Source: CALIZF01 sp046292445 (GTDB lineage Bacteria > Pseudomonadota > Alphaproteobacteria > Rhodobacterales > Rhodobacteraceae). Taken from it: 64,000 nt of DNA. The notes beneath the pieces were generated by a model. That model did not search any database. It was not told the origin of the DNA and saw only the letters and a program-made list of their open reading frames with translations. The stretch is from NCBI GenBank assembly GCA_046292445.1, contig JBKBQT010000005.1:1-64000 (forward strand). Direction: 5' to 3'. Both the position numbers and the translations under genes were made by a program. Shown here one piece after another: positions 40,438 to 49,349 of the stretch. Numbering within the stretch: the stretch's first letter is position 1; each line of letters starts with the position of its first letter.

Positions 40438-40698
40438 ATGCCGCAGTCTTCGTCATCGCCGCTCGCGCCCATTGCAAGGGTGTGCCGGGTCGTTGCCTCG
40501 GCCATCCTCGCCGGATTTCGGCGCGGTCTCGACGCCGATGCGGTCGAGGCCCGGCTGTCGCGTCTGCCACGGCAGGATCAGGTTGCGATCGTGGGCGCGA
40601 CGCTCGCCGGACTGTTCCTGACGAGCGTGATCGCCGCGCAGTTCGGCCTGCCCGGCATCCTGGTGTTCATGCTGGCGGTGATCGCGCTGGTTCGTTGA
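40438..40698 (+). CDS. Hypothetical small membrane protein
   Basis: A reading frame of 86 residues starts MPQSSSSPLAPIARVCRVV, has a charged middle (GLDADAVEARLSRLPRQDQ) and ends in one strong hydrophobic span (VAIVGATLAGLFLTSVIAAQ and on to FMLAVIALVR). Codon use looks like its neighbours. An upstream ATG at 40396 adds 14 residues; neither start has a clear Shine-Dalgarno. It is divergent from purL. I do not recognise a family. Confidence 0.45.
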   Translation: MPQSSSSPLAPIARVCRVVASAILAGFRRGLDADAVEARLSRLPRQDQVAIVGATLAGLFLTSVIAAQFGLPGILVFMLAVIALVR

Positions 40699-40819
40699 CC
40701 GTATGCAGCCGCATACTATTGATCTGACTAAATAATCTGTGATCCTGCTGATCCGGCGGCGGGCCCGAGGGGTAAAAGGCACACGCGAGCCCGACAACAA
40801 CCCCTTGCAGGAGCAGACC

Positions 40820-40954
40820 ATGGACGCAGCACTCGGCATTCTCACCTTCGGCACGATCGGTTTCGTTGCCGCCTTTGCCTATATCTCGGCGCGGCAGAGC
40901 GAAAAGCGGCTCCGGGAAATCCGCGCCGCACGCCAGGCGGCCGAGAACGCCTGA
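40820..40954 (+). CDS. 44-residue membrane protein
   Basis: MDAALGILTFGTIGFVAAFAYIS is a single span, followed by a basic helix (EKRLREIRAARQAAENA). The start is supported by AGGAG eight bases before the ATG. An AT-rich, promoter-like stretch lies at about 40694-40745, and a strong hairpin at 40984-41011 follows the stop. No family is known to me. The upstream region also holds the inverted repeat GTATGC-AGCC-GCATAC at 40700-40715. Confidence 0.55.
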   Translation: MDAALGILTFGTIGFVAAFAYISARQSEKRLREIRAARQAAENA

Positions 40955-40983
40955 CAACGCCGGCCGACCGTTGCAGTGCAGGA

Positions 40984-41011
40984 GCGGGGCGCCCCCAACG
41001 GGGCGCTCCGT
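40984..41011 (+). terminator. Strong GC hairpin after the 44-residue gene
   Basis: GCGCCCC-CAAC-GGGGCGC extends to a stem of about 12 pairs with two G:U pairs and is followed by CGCGTTTCGTCT, a broken U-tract. It is probably the terminator of the small gene. The rest of 40955-41265 holds only this hairpin, a G8 tract near 41062 and the terminator of the lysR side. Confidence 0.5.
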
Positions 41012-41097
41012 CGCGTTTCGTCTCTGCTTCAAAAGCGGGCAAACCGTGTCGAACACCCGTCGGGGGGGGCCCGAATTCCGGGCATCCGCGAGCGGCG

Positions 41098-41125
41098 AAA
41101 AAAAAGGCCGAGCTTTCGCTCGGCC
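41098..41125 (-). terminator. Rho-independent terminator on the minus strand, beyond lysR
   Basis: Read on the minus strand, a perfect GGCCGAGC-GAAA-GCTCGGCC hairpin is followed directly by eight T residues. This is the best intrinsic terminator in the window. It lies about 140 bp after the lysR stop, far enough to allow a small RNA or a long 3' end. Confidence 0.9.
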
Positions 41126-41265
41126 GAAGTCCAACAGGGAGGTAGAAGCGACACGGTGCGCGCCGCCTCTGCTGCGGGAAATAGGGGGCAGGTGGAGTCG
41201 CCGCAAGGTCTGGCGGAGGCATGCGTCGGCATGGCAGATATGCCGCCGGCGCATGGCTTTCGCAG

Positions 41266-42171
41266 TCACCCGCGCGACTGCTTGCGAAAGGTCATCACCT
41301 CGTCCGTGACGAAGTCGCGAAAGGCGGCTACGCGCTTGGAATGGCGCAGTTCTTCGGGATAGGCGAGGAACACCGGCACCTCGACCGATTCGACGACCGG
41401 CAGCACGCGCACGAGGTCGGGGAAGTCGGCGGTCAGGTAATCGGGCAACAGTCCGATGCCGAGATGATTGAGCACCCCCTGCAGCACGCCGAAGTAGTTG
41501 TTGACATGCAGCACCGATCCCGGCGGATCGGCGGTGAGCCGTTCCACCAGATGCGCGCCCGCCGCGACCTGCGCCGCGCCCGCCTGCTGGCAGATCAGGC
41601 GATGCGTGCGCATGTCGTCCAGATCGGTCGGCAGGCCCCTCGCGTCGATATAGGCCGGCGTCGCATAGAGCCGCATGCGGATGTTCATCAGGCGCTTGCG
41701 GATCAGGTCGGCCTGGCTCGGCTCCTTCATGCGGATGGCAACGTCGGCCTCGCGCATCGGCAGGTCCAGAAGCCGCTCCTCAAGCATGAGGTTGATGCGC
41801 AGGTCGGGATAGCTGCGGTAGAGCGAGGCGAGGCGCGGGACCAGCCAGAGCGTGCCGAAACCGGTGGTCGTCGTCACCCGTAACTCGCCGAACACCTCGT
41901 CGGCCGCATCGCGGATGCGCGCCGCGGCGGCGTCGAGCCGCTTGACCATGGCCTGCGTGGCCTCGAACAGCAACTCGCCCTGCTCGGTCAGGATCAGCCC
42001 GCGGGCGTGGCGGTGGAACAGCGTGGTGTCGAGGCTTTCCTCGAGCGCGCGGATCTGGCGCGACACCGCCGACTGGCTCAGGTGCAGCACCTCGCCGGCA
42101 TGCGTGAGGCTGCCGGCATCCGCAACGGCGTGAAAGATCCGCAGCTTGTCCCAGTCCACCGCGGCACTCAC
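41266..42171 (-). CDS. LysR family transcriptional regulator
   Basis: The 301-residue protein has the LysR winged helix at about residues 8-65 (KLRIFHAVADAGSLTHAGEVLHLSQSAVSRQIRALEE cut across the motif SQSAVSRQI), then a periplasmic-binding-type effector domain (ELRVTTTTGFGTLWLVPRL). The likely start is GTG at 42171 (MSAAVDWDKLR); upstream in-frame sequence is not conserved-looking. It is divergent from the indolepyruvate oxidoreductase gene, across 147 bp that contain an 8-5-8 palindrome, and should control that gene in response to an aromatic or 2-oxo acid ligand. Confidence 0.95.
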   Translation of the reverse strand: MSAAVDWDKLRIFHAVADAGSLTHAGEVLHLSQSAVSRQIRALEESLDTTLFHRHARGLILTEQGELLFEATQAMVKRLDAAAARIRDAADEVFGELRVTTTTGFGTLWLVPRLASLYRSYPDLRINLMLEERLLDLPMREADVAIRMKEPSQADLIRKRLMNIRMRLYATPAYIDARGLPTDLDDMRTHRLICQQAGAAQVAAGAHLVERLTADPPGSVLHVNNYFGVLQGVLNHLGIGLLPDYLTADFPDLVRVLPVVESVEVPVFLAYPEELRHSKRVAAFRDFVTDEVMTFRKQSRG

Positions 42172-42268
42172 GACAAGATCACTCCCTTCCGCTTCGTTTC
42201 GTCTGATACGGTCTGGCCTGCGGGCTGGCAAACGAAACCGGGCTGTGACCCGCGCAAAAAACGCTTTG

Positions 42269-42289
42269 TAGGTCATAAATGATGACCTA
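42269..42289. promoter_or_regulatory. LysR-type operator between lysR and the indolepyruvate oxidoreductase gene
   Basis: TAGGTCAT-AAATG-ATGACCTA is a perfect 21-bp inverted repeat. It contains the T-N11-A core of LysR-type boxes (TCATAAATGATGA). It lies 29 bp upstream of the oxidoreductase start and 97 bp from the lysR start, a suitable position for activation of one and autoregulation of the other. Confidence 0.75.
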
Positions 42290-42318
42290 TCATGCCGTGA
42301 ACAAGAGGGGAGATGTCG

Positions 42319-45300
42319 ATGGGACGCGAGGCCGTATCGCTGAATGACCGGTTCGACCTGACGAAATCGCCCGTGCTGCTCAACGGCACGCAGGCGCTCG
42401 TCCGGCTCATGCTGATGCAGAAGGCGCGCGACCGCGCGGCGGGGCTCAACACGGCCGGCTATGTCACCGGCTATCGCGGCTCGCCCCTCGGCGCGGTGGA
42501 CCAGCAGATGGCGCGGGCGGAAAAGATTTTTTCCGCCAATGACATCCGCTTTCAGCCGGGGCTGAACGAGGATCTGGCCGCCACCGCGATCTGGGGCAGC
42601 CAGCAGGCCGAATTGCGCGGCGAAGGGCGCTATGACGGCGTCTTTGCGCTCTGGTATGGCAAGGGGCCGGGGGTGGACCGGTCGGGCGACGTGATGCGGC
42701 ATGCCAACATGGCCGGCACATCGCCCCGGGGCGGCGTCCTGATGGCGATGGGCGACGATCACACCGGCGAATCCTCGACCACGCTGCACCAGTCCGACTG
42801 GGCGATGGTGGATGCCTATATGCCCATCGTCTCGCCCGCGGGGGTGCAGGAAATCCTCGACTACGGCCTATACGGCTGGGCCCTGTCGCGTTTCGCCGGG
42901 GTCTGGGTCGGGCTCAAGACGATGAAGGACACGGTCGAGGCGACCAGCGTCGTCGATGGCGATCCGGCCCGGATGCGCTTTGTCACCCCCGATTTCCCCA
43001 TGCCCCCCGGGGGCCTCAACATCCGCCTGATCGACACGCCGGCGCTGCAGGAGGCGCGGATGATCGACCACAAGCGGTTCGCGGCCGAGGCGTTCAGCCG
43101 CGCCAACGGCATGGACCGGCGCGTCTGGGGCAGGCCGGGGGCGAAGATCGGGCTGGTGGCGGCGGGCAAGAACTGGCTCGACCTCGTCCATGCGCTCGAC
43201 CTGTTGGGGATCGACGGGGCGGAGGCCGAGCGCCTCGGGATCACCACATACAAGGTGGGCCAGACCTGGCCGATGGATTTCAAGGGCTTCCACGACTGGG
43301 CCGAGGGGCTGGAGCTGATCGTCTGCGTCGAGGAAAAGCGCAAGCTGATCGAGGTGCAGGCCAAGGAGGCGATCTTCAACGACCGCCGCGGCCGGCGCGT
43401 CTATGGCTGGTATGACGACAAGGGGAACGAGCTGTTCCCGACGCGCTATGCGCTCGATCCGGTCTGGATCGCGGAAAAGCTCGGCGGCATCCTGATCGAC
43501 GAGGGGCGGGGCACGGACCGGCTGCGCGCCGGCCTTGCGCGGCTTTCCGAGGCGCGGCGGGCCGACAACGCCACCGACATCGCGGCGCGGCTGCCGTATT
43601 TCTGCTCGGGCTGCCCGCACAACACCTCGACCCGGGTGCCCGAGGGCAGCCGGGCCTATGCCGGCATCGGCTGCCATTACATGGTCCAGTGGATGGACCG
43701 CGAGACGACCGGCTTCACCCAGATGGGCGGCGAGGGGGCGAACTGGATCGGCGAGGCGCCGTTTTCCAGGACTTCGCATGTATTCCAGAACCTTGGCGAT
43801 GGAACCTACAACCATTCGGGCATCCTTGCGATCCGCGCGGCGATCGCGGCAGGCACGAACATCACCTACAAGATCCTCTACAACGATGCCGTCGCCATGA
43901 CGGGCGGCCAGCCGAACGAGGGCGGCCTCTCGCCCCAGCGGATCGCCCGCGAACTCCTCGCGATGGGCGTGAAGAAGGTCGTGGTGGTCTATGATCCGAA
44001 AGAGAAAATCAACTGGGCCGCGTTTCCCGCGGGAATCGAGAAGGCCGAGCGGGGCGATCTGATCCCGGTGCAGGAACGGCTGCGCAAGGTCAGCGGCGTG
44101 ACGGCGATGGTCTATATCCAGACCTGCGCCGCCGAAAAGCGCCGCCGCCGCAAGCGCGGCGCGTTTCCCGACCCCGACCGGCGCGTGTTCATCAACACCG
44201 ATGTCTGCGAGGGCTGCGGCGATTGCGGTGTGCAGTCCAATTGCGTCAGCCTCGTGCCGGTCGAAACCGAACTGGGGCGCAAGCGCGCGATCGACCAGTC
44301 GTCCTGCAACAAGGACTTCAGCTGCATCAAGGGCTTCTGCCCGTCCTTTGTGACGCTTGAGGGCGCGCAGGTGAAACGCGCGGCGACCGCCGCGCTCGAC
44401 CTGCCGGACCTGCCGATGCCCGACCTGCCGGCGATCCGCGGCACCTGGAACGTGGTCATCACCGGCGTGGGCGGCACCGGCGTCGTGACCGTCGGCGCGA
44501 TCATGGCGATGGCGGCGCATCTCGACGGCAAGGGCGCGGGGATGATGGAGATGGCCGGCCTCGCGCAGAAGGGCGGCGCGGTGCATATCCACTGCCGCCT
44601 TGCAAACAATCCGTCCGATATCAGCGCGATCCGCGTCGCGGTCGGCGAGGCGGATGCAGTGATCGGCGGCGATCTGGTGGTCAGCGCGGGGGCCCGCACG
44701 CTCGGCCTGATGACGACGGGGCGCACCGGGGCGGTGGTCAACAGCCACGAGATCATCACCGGCGACTTCACCCGCAACACCGAGTTCCGACTGCCGTCCG
44801 ACCGGCTGTCGCTCGCCCTGCAGGCACGACTGAAGGACCGGCTCGATCTCTTCGACGCCTCCGAGCTGTCGCGCGTCCTGATGGGCGATTCGATCTATTC
44901 CAACATCATGGTCTTTGGCGCGGCCTGGCAGCGCGGCCTTGTCCCCCTGTCGCTCGCGGCGATCGAGCGGGCCATCACGCTCAACGGCGCCGGCGTGGAC
45001 CAGAACCGCCGCGCCTTCGCGCTCGGCCGCTGGGCGGTGCTGCACCCGGAGGCGGCGGCGGCGATGCTGAGGCCCAAGGTCGCGGCCCTGCCGCAGTCGC
45101 TGGAGGACCGGATCGCCTATCGCGCGGCGCATCTGACCGCCTATCAGGACGCGGGGCTTGCGGCGCGCTATCGCCGGCTGGTGGACGGGATCGGCGATGA
45201 GGGGATCCGCGAGGCGGTCGCGACAGGCTATCACAAGCTTCTGGCCTACAAGGACGAATACGAGGTTGCGCGGCTCCATCTCGAAACCGTGGCCAAGGCG

Positions 45301-45723
45301 CGCGCCGAGTTCGACGGCGCCTTTCGCCCCACCTTCCACCTCGCCCCGCCCTTCCTGCCGGGCCGGGAGGCGAACGGCCGGCCGAAAAAGCGGGAATTCG
45401 GGCCCTGGATGCTGACGGCGTTCAGGCTGCTGGCCCGCTGGAAGCACTTGCGCGGCACCGCCTGGGATCCGTTCGGGCGCACGGAAGAGCGTCGGATGGA
45501 ACGCGCCCTGATCGCACAATACGAGGCCGACATGGCCGCCGTCCTGCCCGCCGTGACCCCCGCCACGCGCGATGCCGTGATCGCGCTCGCCGCCCTGCCG
45601 CTGACCATCCGCGGCTTCGGCCCGGTCAAGGCCGAGAATGCGGCCAAGGCGGCCAAGCGGCGCGAGGAGCTGCTCGCCGCGATCCGTGCGGGCGATGCGC
45701 CGCGGGCACAGGCGGCGGAATAA
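42319..45723 (+). CDS. Indolepyruvate:ferredoxin oxidoreductase family protein (fused IorA/IorB)
   Basis: The 1134-residue enzyme oxidatively decarboxylates arylpyruvates or related 2-oxo acids to acyl-CoA with ferredoxin as acceptor. The N-terminal pyrimidine-type domain begins around GYVTGYRGSPLGAVDQ. The thiamine-pyrophosphate domain includes FCSGCPHNTSTRVPEGS. A cysteine cluster near residue 630 (CEGCGDCGVQSNC) fits an iron-sulfur site. The gamma domain starts near residue 715 (GVGGTGVVTVGAIMAMAAH). ATG at 42319 has AGGGGAG six bases upstream; the ATG at 42313 directly abuts that site and is less likely. The single-gene fusion is typical of proteobacteria. It is divergent from lysR. Confidence 0.93.
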   Translation: MGREAVSLNDRFDLTKSPVLLNGTQALVRLMLMQKARDRAAGLNTAGYVTGYRGSPLGAVDQQMARAEKIFSANDIRFQPGLNEDLAATAIWGSQQAELRGEGRYDGVFALWYGKGPGVDRSGDVMRHANMAGTSPRGGVLMAMGDDHTGESSTTLHQSDWAMVDAYMPIVSPAGVQEILDYGLYGWALSRFAGVWVGLKTMKDTVEATSVVDGDPARMRFVTPDFPMPPGGLNIRLIDTPALQEARMIDHKRFAAEAFSRANGMDRRVWGRPGAKIGLVAAGKNWLDLVHALDLLGIDGAEAERLGITTYKVGQTWPMDFKGFHDWAEGLELIVCVEEKRKLIEVQAKEAIFNDRRGRRVYGWYDDKGNELFPTRYALDPVWIAEKLGGILIDEGRGTDRLRAGLARLSEARRADNATDIAARLPYFCSGCPHNTSTRVPEGSRAYAGIGCHYMVQWMDRETTGFTQMGGEGANWIGEAPFSRTSHVFQNLGDGTYNHSGILAIRAAIAAGTNITYKILYNDAVAMTGGQPNEGGLSPQRIARELLAMGVKKVVVVYDPKEKINWAAFPAGIEKAERGDLIPVQERLRKVSGVTAMVYIQTCAAEKRRRRKRGAFPDPDRRVFINTDVCEGCGDCGVQSNCVSLVPVETELGRKRAIDQSSCNKDFSCIKGFCPSFVTLEGAQVKRAATAALDLPDLPMPDLPAIRGTWNVVITGVGGTGVVTVGAIMAMAAHLDGKGAGMMEMAGLAQKGGAVHIHCRLANNPSDISAIRVAVGEADAVIGGDLVVSAGARTLGLMTTGRTGAVVNSHEIITGDFTRNTEFRLPSDRLSLALQARLKDRLDLFDASELSRVLMGDSIYSNIMVFGAAWQRGLVPLSLAAIERAITLNGAGVDQNRRAFALGRWAVLHPEAAAAMLRPKVAALPQSLEDRIAYRAAHLTAYQDAGLAARYRRLVDGIGDEGIREAVATGYHKLLAYKDEYEVARLHLETVAKARAEFDGAFRPTFHLAPPFLPGREANGRPKKREFGPWMLTAFRLLARWKHLRGTAWDPFGRTEERRMERALIAQYEADMAAVLPAVTPATRDAVIALAALPLTIRGFGPVKAENAAKAAKRREELLAAIRAGDAPRAQAAE

Positions 45724-45816
45724 ACGGCGCGATGCGAAACTGTCGCAGGATTGTCATCGTAGCTGGTCATACAGGCCGACCAGCACTATCTGACGCCCAT
45801 GGCCCGAGGAGAGGCG

Positions 45817-46695
45817 ATGCCCAAGCCGCGCGAGTTGACCCGTGACATCAGCTATGCCTCGTCGGCGCAGACCCGCGGCGGCCGCGCCCTCATCCGGGTG
45901 CTGGAGAATGCAACCGGGCGCCTGTCACTGATCCGCCGCGCCGAAGGTTATGAGCACGAAGTGGCGCGCGGCCGGTCCTTCTGGGAGGTTCTGGTCGACC
46001 GCTATGGCCTCACGCTCGATCTGATCGGCGGAGATCTGAAGAACATTCCGGCCAACGGTCCGCTGATCGTGATCGCCAACCACCCGTATGGCATTCTCGA
46101 TGGGCTGATGATGGGCCATGTGCTCGACCGGATGCGGGGCGATTTCCGCATCCTCGCCAATTCGGTGTTCCGCAAGGCCGAGGCGCTCAACCGGGTGATC
46201 CTGCCCATCAGCTTCGACGAATCGAAGGCGGCGATCCGGCAGAACATCGAAACCCGCACCATCGCGCTGAAATACCTTGCGGACGGCGGGGCGATCGGGG
46301 TGTTTCCGGGCGGCACGGTCAGCACGGCGGCGCGGCCCTTCGGCCTGCCGCTCGATCCCGGCTGGCGCAACTTCACCGCCAAGATGATCGGCCGGTCCAA
46401 CGCGACCGTCGTGCCGATCTATTTCGACGGGCACAATTCGCGCCTCTTCCAGCTTGCCAGCCACCTGCACCAAACGCTGCGCCTTGCGCTGCTCATCAAG
46501 GAATTTAAGTCCCGCGTGGACGAGCCGGTGCGCGTCGTCATCGGCGAGCCGATCCCCTCGGCCAAGCTCGACATGCACCGGGGCGATCCGCGCGCGATGA
46601 TGGATTTCCTGCGGCAGGCGACCTATGACTTGGCGCCGGTCCCCAAGGGCCGCCTCGGCTATGGCTACGAGTTCGAGGAAAAATACAAGGCGTAG
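45817..46695 (+). CDS. Lysophospholipid acyltransferase family protein
   Basis: The 292-residue protein has the acyltransferase motif NHPYGILDG (His89, then Asp95; the spacing is HX5D rather than the common HX4D). Later blocks are FPGGTVSTAARPFG and VVPIYFDGHNSRLFQ. It should transfer an acyl chain to a lysolipid or related acceptor at the inner membrane. The start at 45817 is preferred because AGGAG lies six to eight bases upstream; 45799 is also in frame. It stands between the oxidoreductase gene and murI, with no evident functional link. Confidence 0.88.
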   Translation: MPKPRELTRDISYASSAQTRGGRALIRVLENATGRLSLIRRAEGYEHEVARGRSFWEVLVDRYGLTLDLIGGDLKNIPANGPLIVIANHPYGILDGLMMGHVLDRMRGDFRILANSVFRKAEALNRVILPISFDESKAAIRQNIETRTIALKYLADGGAIGVFPGGTVSTAARPFGLPLDPGWRNFTAKMIGRSNATVVPIYFDGHNSRLFQLASHLHQTLRLALLIKEFKSRVDEPVRVVIGEPIPSAKLDMHRGDPRAMMDFLRQATYDLAPVPKGRLGYGYEFEEKYKA

Positions 46696-46719
46696 GGGCC
46701 CGGGCCCGAGGGGGGTCGC

Positions 46720-47532
46720 ATGGCGGTCGGTGTGTTCGATTCGGGGCTCGGCGGCCTGACGGTGCTCGACGCGGTGGCGCGGCGTCTGCCCGATGTGCCG
46801 TTCGTGTATTACGGCGACAATGCGCATGCGCCCTACGGGGTGCGCGACGCGGAGGATATCTTCGCGCTGACCTGCGCCGGGGTCGAACGGCTCTGGGCCG
46901 AGGGCTGCGATCTGGTCATTCTCGCCTGCAACACCGCCTCGGCCGCGGCGCTGCGCCGGATGCAGGAAACCTGGGTGCCGCGGGACAAGCGCGTGCTGGG
47001 CGTGTTCGTGCCGCTGATCGAGGCGCTGACGGAACGCGCCTGGGGCGACAACTCGCCCCCCCGCGAGGTCTGGGTGAAGCACGTTGCGCTGTTCGCCACG
47101 CCGGCGACGGTCGCATCCCGCGCGTTCCAGCGCGAACTGGCGTTCCGCGCCATCGGGGTCGATGTCGAGGCGCAGCCCTGCGGCGGCCTTGTCGATGCGA
47201 TCGAGGCGGGCGATATCGAGCTTGCCGAAACGCTGGTGCGCGCCCATGTCGCCGCGCTCAAGCGGCGGATGCCGCATCCGCAGGCGGCCGTTCTAGGCTG
47301 CACCCACTACCCGCTGATGGAGGCGGTCTTTGCCGAGGCGCTCGGCCCGGGGGTCAAGGTCTATTCCCAGGCCGCGCTGGTGGCGGACTCGCTCGCCGAT
47401 TACCTCGCGCGGCGGCCGGAGTTTCTGGGGCCGGGCACGGCGGCGCGTTTCCTGACCACCGGCCATGCGGCGGCGGTGTCGGAACGGGCGGGGCTGTTCC
47501 TGCGGCGGCGGGTGGACTTCGAGGGGGCGTGA
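46720..47532 (+). CDS. murI: Glutamate racemase
   Basis: The 270-residue enzyme makes D-glutamate for peptidoglycan. It has the N-terminal GVFDSGLGGLTVLDAV, the first catalytic Cys in LACNTASAAAL and the second in LGCTHYPLMEAV. PFVYYGDNAHAPYG is also typical. It lies 24 bp after the acyltransferase gene, with GGGGGG before its ATG, and is convergent with epmA after 9 bp. Confidence 0.97.
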   Translation: MAVGVFDSGLGGLTVLDAVARRLPDVPFVYYGDNAHAPYGVRDAEDIFALTCAGVERLWAEGCDLVILACNTASAAALRRMQETWVPRDKRVLGVFVPLIEALTERAWGDNSPPREVWVKHVALFATPATVASRAFQRELAFRAIGVDVEAQPCGGLVDAIEAGDIELAETLVRAHVAALKRRMPHPQAAVLGCTHYPLMEAVFAEALGPGVKVYSQAALVADSLADYLARRPEFLGPGTAARFLTTGHAAAVSERAGLFLRRRVDFEGA

Positions 47533-47541
47533 CTGCCCGCA

Positions 47542-48591
47542 TCACCCCGCCGGCACCCACATCACATCCGCCACCCGCGGCGCCCCCGTCGCCAGCATCA
47601 CCAGCCGGTCGAAGCCGAGCGCGATGCCGCTGGCGGGGGGCATGTGGGCGAGGGCGGCGAGGAAATCCTCGTCGAGCGGGTAGCGCTCGCCATAGACGCG
47701 CGCCTTCTCGTCCATCTCGGCCTCGAAGCGCCGCCGCTGCTCGGTCGGGTCGGTGAGCTCGCCGAACCCGTTGGCCAGTTCCACCCCGCAGGCATAAAGC
47801 TCGAACCGTTCGGCCACGCGCGGATCGTCCGCGCAGCGCCGCGCCAGCGCTGCCTCGGCCACCGGATAGCGGTCGAGGATCGTGGCCCGCCCGTGGCCCA
47901 GATGCGGCTCGACCCGCGCGACGAGGACGCGGGAAAAGAGGTCCGACCAGGTGTCGTCGGCCGCCGTCCGCAGCCCGGCCCGCTCCACTGCGACCCGCAT
48001 GGCGCCGGTATCGGGCGTGCCGTCGGGCGCGATCGTGGCGAGAAGGTCGATCCCGGCGTGGCGGGCAAAGGCCTCGGCCACCGCCAGCCGCTCGGGCGCG
48101 GCCAGCGGATCGCAGGCGGCCCCGCCGTGGCGGAACATGGCCGCCCCGGCCCCCGCCGCCGCCAGCCGCAGCATCGCCGCGCAATCCTCCATCAACTGCT
48201 CGTAAGGTGCACCCGCCCGATACCATTCGAGCATGGTGAACTCGGCCGCATGGCGCGGCCCGCCCTCGCGGTCGCGCCAGACATGGGCGAAGGCGAAGAT
48301 CGCCGTCTCGCCCGCCGCCAGCAGCTTCTTCATCGCGAATTCGGGGCTGGTATGGAGCCAGAGTTGGCGCCGCCCGCCCGAAGCGTCGGTCGCCGTGACG
48401 GCCAGCGCATGCAAATGCGCCTCGTTGCCCGGGCTGATCTGGAGTCCGGCCGGGTCAACCTCGGTGAAGCCCTGCCCACCGAACCAGCCGCGGATCGCCC
48501 CCTGGATGCGGTTGCGCGCGAGCAGGACGGGGCGGCGGTCGGCGTGGCGGGCCGCGTCCCACCAGGGCGTGTCGGGGGGCGTGAGGGTCAT
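47542..48591 (-). CDS. epmA: Elongation factor P--(R)-beta-lysine ligase (EpmA/PoxA)
   Basis: The 349-residue protein is a class II lysyl-tRNA-synthetase paralogue without the anticodon-binding domain. It shows motif 2 (HVWRDREGGPRHAAEFTMLEWYRAG region) and motif 3 (GIALGFDRLVMLATGAPRVADV). The start MTLTPPDTPWWDAARHADRRP fits EpmA rather than LysS. The enzyme attaches (R)-beta-lysine to Lys34 of EF-P in the EpmA/EpmB pathway. It is divergent from efp, its substrate gene. The lysine 2,3-aminomutase epmB, which supplies beta-lysine, is not in the window. Confidence 0.95.
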   Translation of the reverse strand: MTLTPPDTPWWDAARHADRRPVLLARNRIQGAIRGWFGGQGFTEVDPAGLQISPGNEAHLHALAVTATDASGGRRQLWLHTSPEFAMKKLLAAGETAIFAFAHVWRDREGGPRHAAEFTMLEWYRAGAPYEQLMEDCAAMLRLAAAGAGAAMFRHGGAACDPLAAPERLAVAEAFARHAGIDLLATIAPDGTPDTGAMRVAVERAGLRTAADDTWSDLFSRVLVARVEPHLGHGRATILDRYPVAEAALARRCADDPRVAERFELYACGVELANGFGELTDPTEQRRRFEAEMDEKARVYGERYPLDEDFLAALAHMPPASGIALGFDRLVMLATGAPRVADVMWVPAG

Positions 48592-48691
48592 GGGGGCCTT
48601 CGGGCTGGCGAAACCGGGCGGGATGCGCTACCTGCGCGTCCAGAATGCGCGGGGGGTAACCCGGCGCGCCCCGCTTCGCAAGGAAACACCC

Positions 48692-49261
48692 GTGGTCAAG
48701 GTCATCGCATCCACCCTTCGCAAGGGCAACGTCGTGGACATGGACGGCAAGCTCTATGTCGTTCTGCAGGCGCAGAACATCCACCCCGGCAAGGGCACGC
48801 CGGTCACGCAGGTGGACATGCGGCGCATCTCGGACGGGGTGAAGGTGTCGGAACGCTGGCGCACGACCGAGCAGGTCGAACGCGCAACGGTGGACGAGCG
48901 GGGCTATGATTTCCTCTACGAAGATGGCGAGGGGTATCACTTCATGGAACCCGAGACCTACGAACAGATCGCGGTGAGCGCCGATGTCGTCGGCGACGGC
49001 AAGGTCTATCTCGAGGAGGGGATGCGGGTGTTCCTCAAGACCTTCGAGGGCATTGCGATCGCCATCGAATACCCCCAGAAGATCACCGTCGAGATCGCCG
49101 AGACCGAACCGGTGGTCAAGGGCCAGACCGCCAGTTCGTCCTACAAGCCCGCGCTGACCACCCGCGGCCTGCGCGTGATGGTGCCGCCGCATATCGGACC
49201 GGGCACGCGGATCGTCATCTCGACCGACGACAATGCCTATCAGGAACGGGCGAAGGATTGA
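48692..49261 (+). CDS. efp: Translation elongation factor P
   Basis: The 189-residue factor relieves ribosome stalling at polyproline. The domain I loop NIHPGKGTP carries Lys34, the residue modified by EpmA in other bacteria. Domains II and III follow to the usual C-terminus (IVISTDDNAYQERAKD). The start GTG at 48692 has AAGGA seven bases upstream and fixes Lys34 in the standard position. It is divergent from epmA by 100 bp, consistent with shared expression. Confidence 0.98.
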   Translation: MVKVIASTLRKGNVVDMDGKLYVVLQAQNIHPGKGTPVTQVDMRRISDGVKVSERWRTTEQVERATVDERGYDFLYEDGEGYHFMEPETYEQIAVSADVVGDGKVYLEEGMRVFLKTFEGIAIAIEYPQKITVEIAETEPVVKGQTASSSYKPALTTRGLRVMVPPHIGPGTRIVISTDDNAYQERAKD

Positions 49262-49349
49262 GTGACGCAGCGTCGCGTCCTGCCGCGGGATGCATGGGCG
49301 CCCGCGTGTCCCCATATCCGTCAGGTAAAGACGATCGGGACAGACGCAC

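Noticed and set aside
42868..45519. An 883-residue minus-strand frame opposite the indolepyruvate oxidoreductase
   Set aside because: It is a GC-driven shadow with His/Arg-rich composition; the plus strand has the full enzyme.
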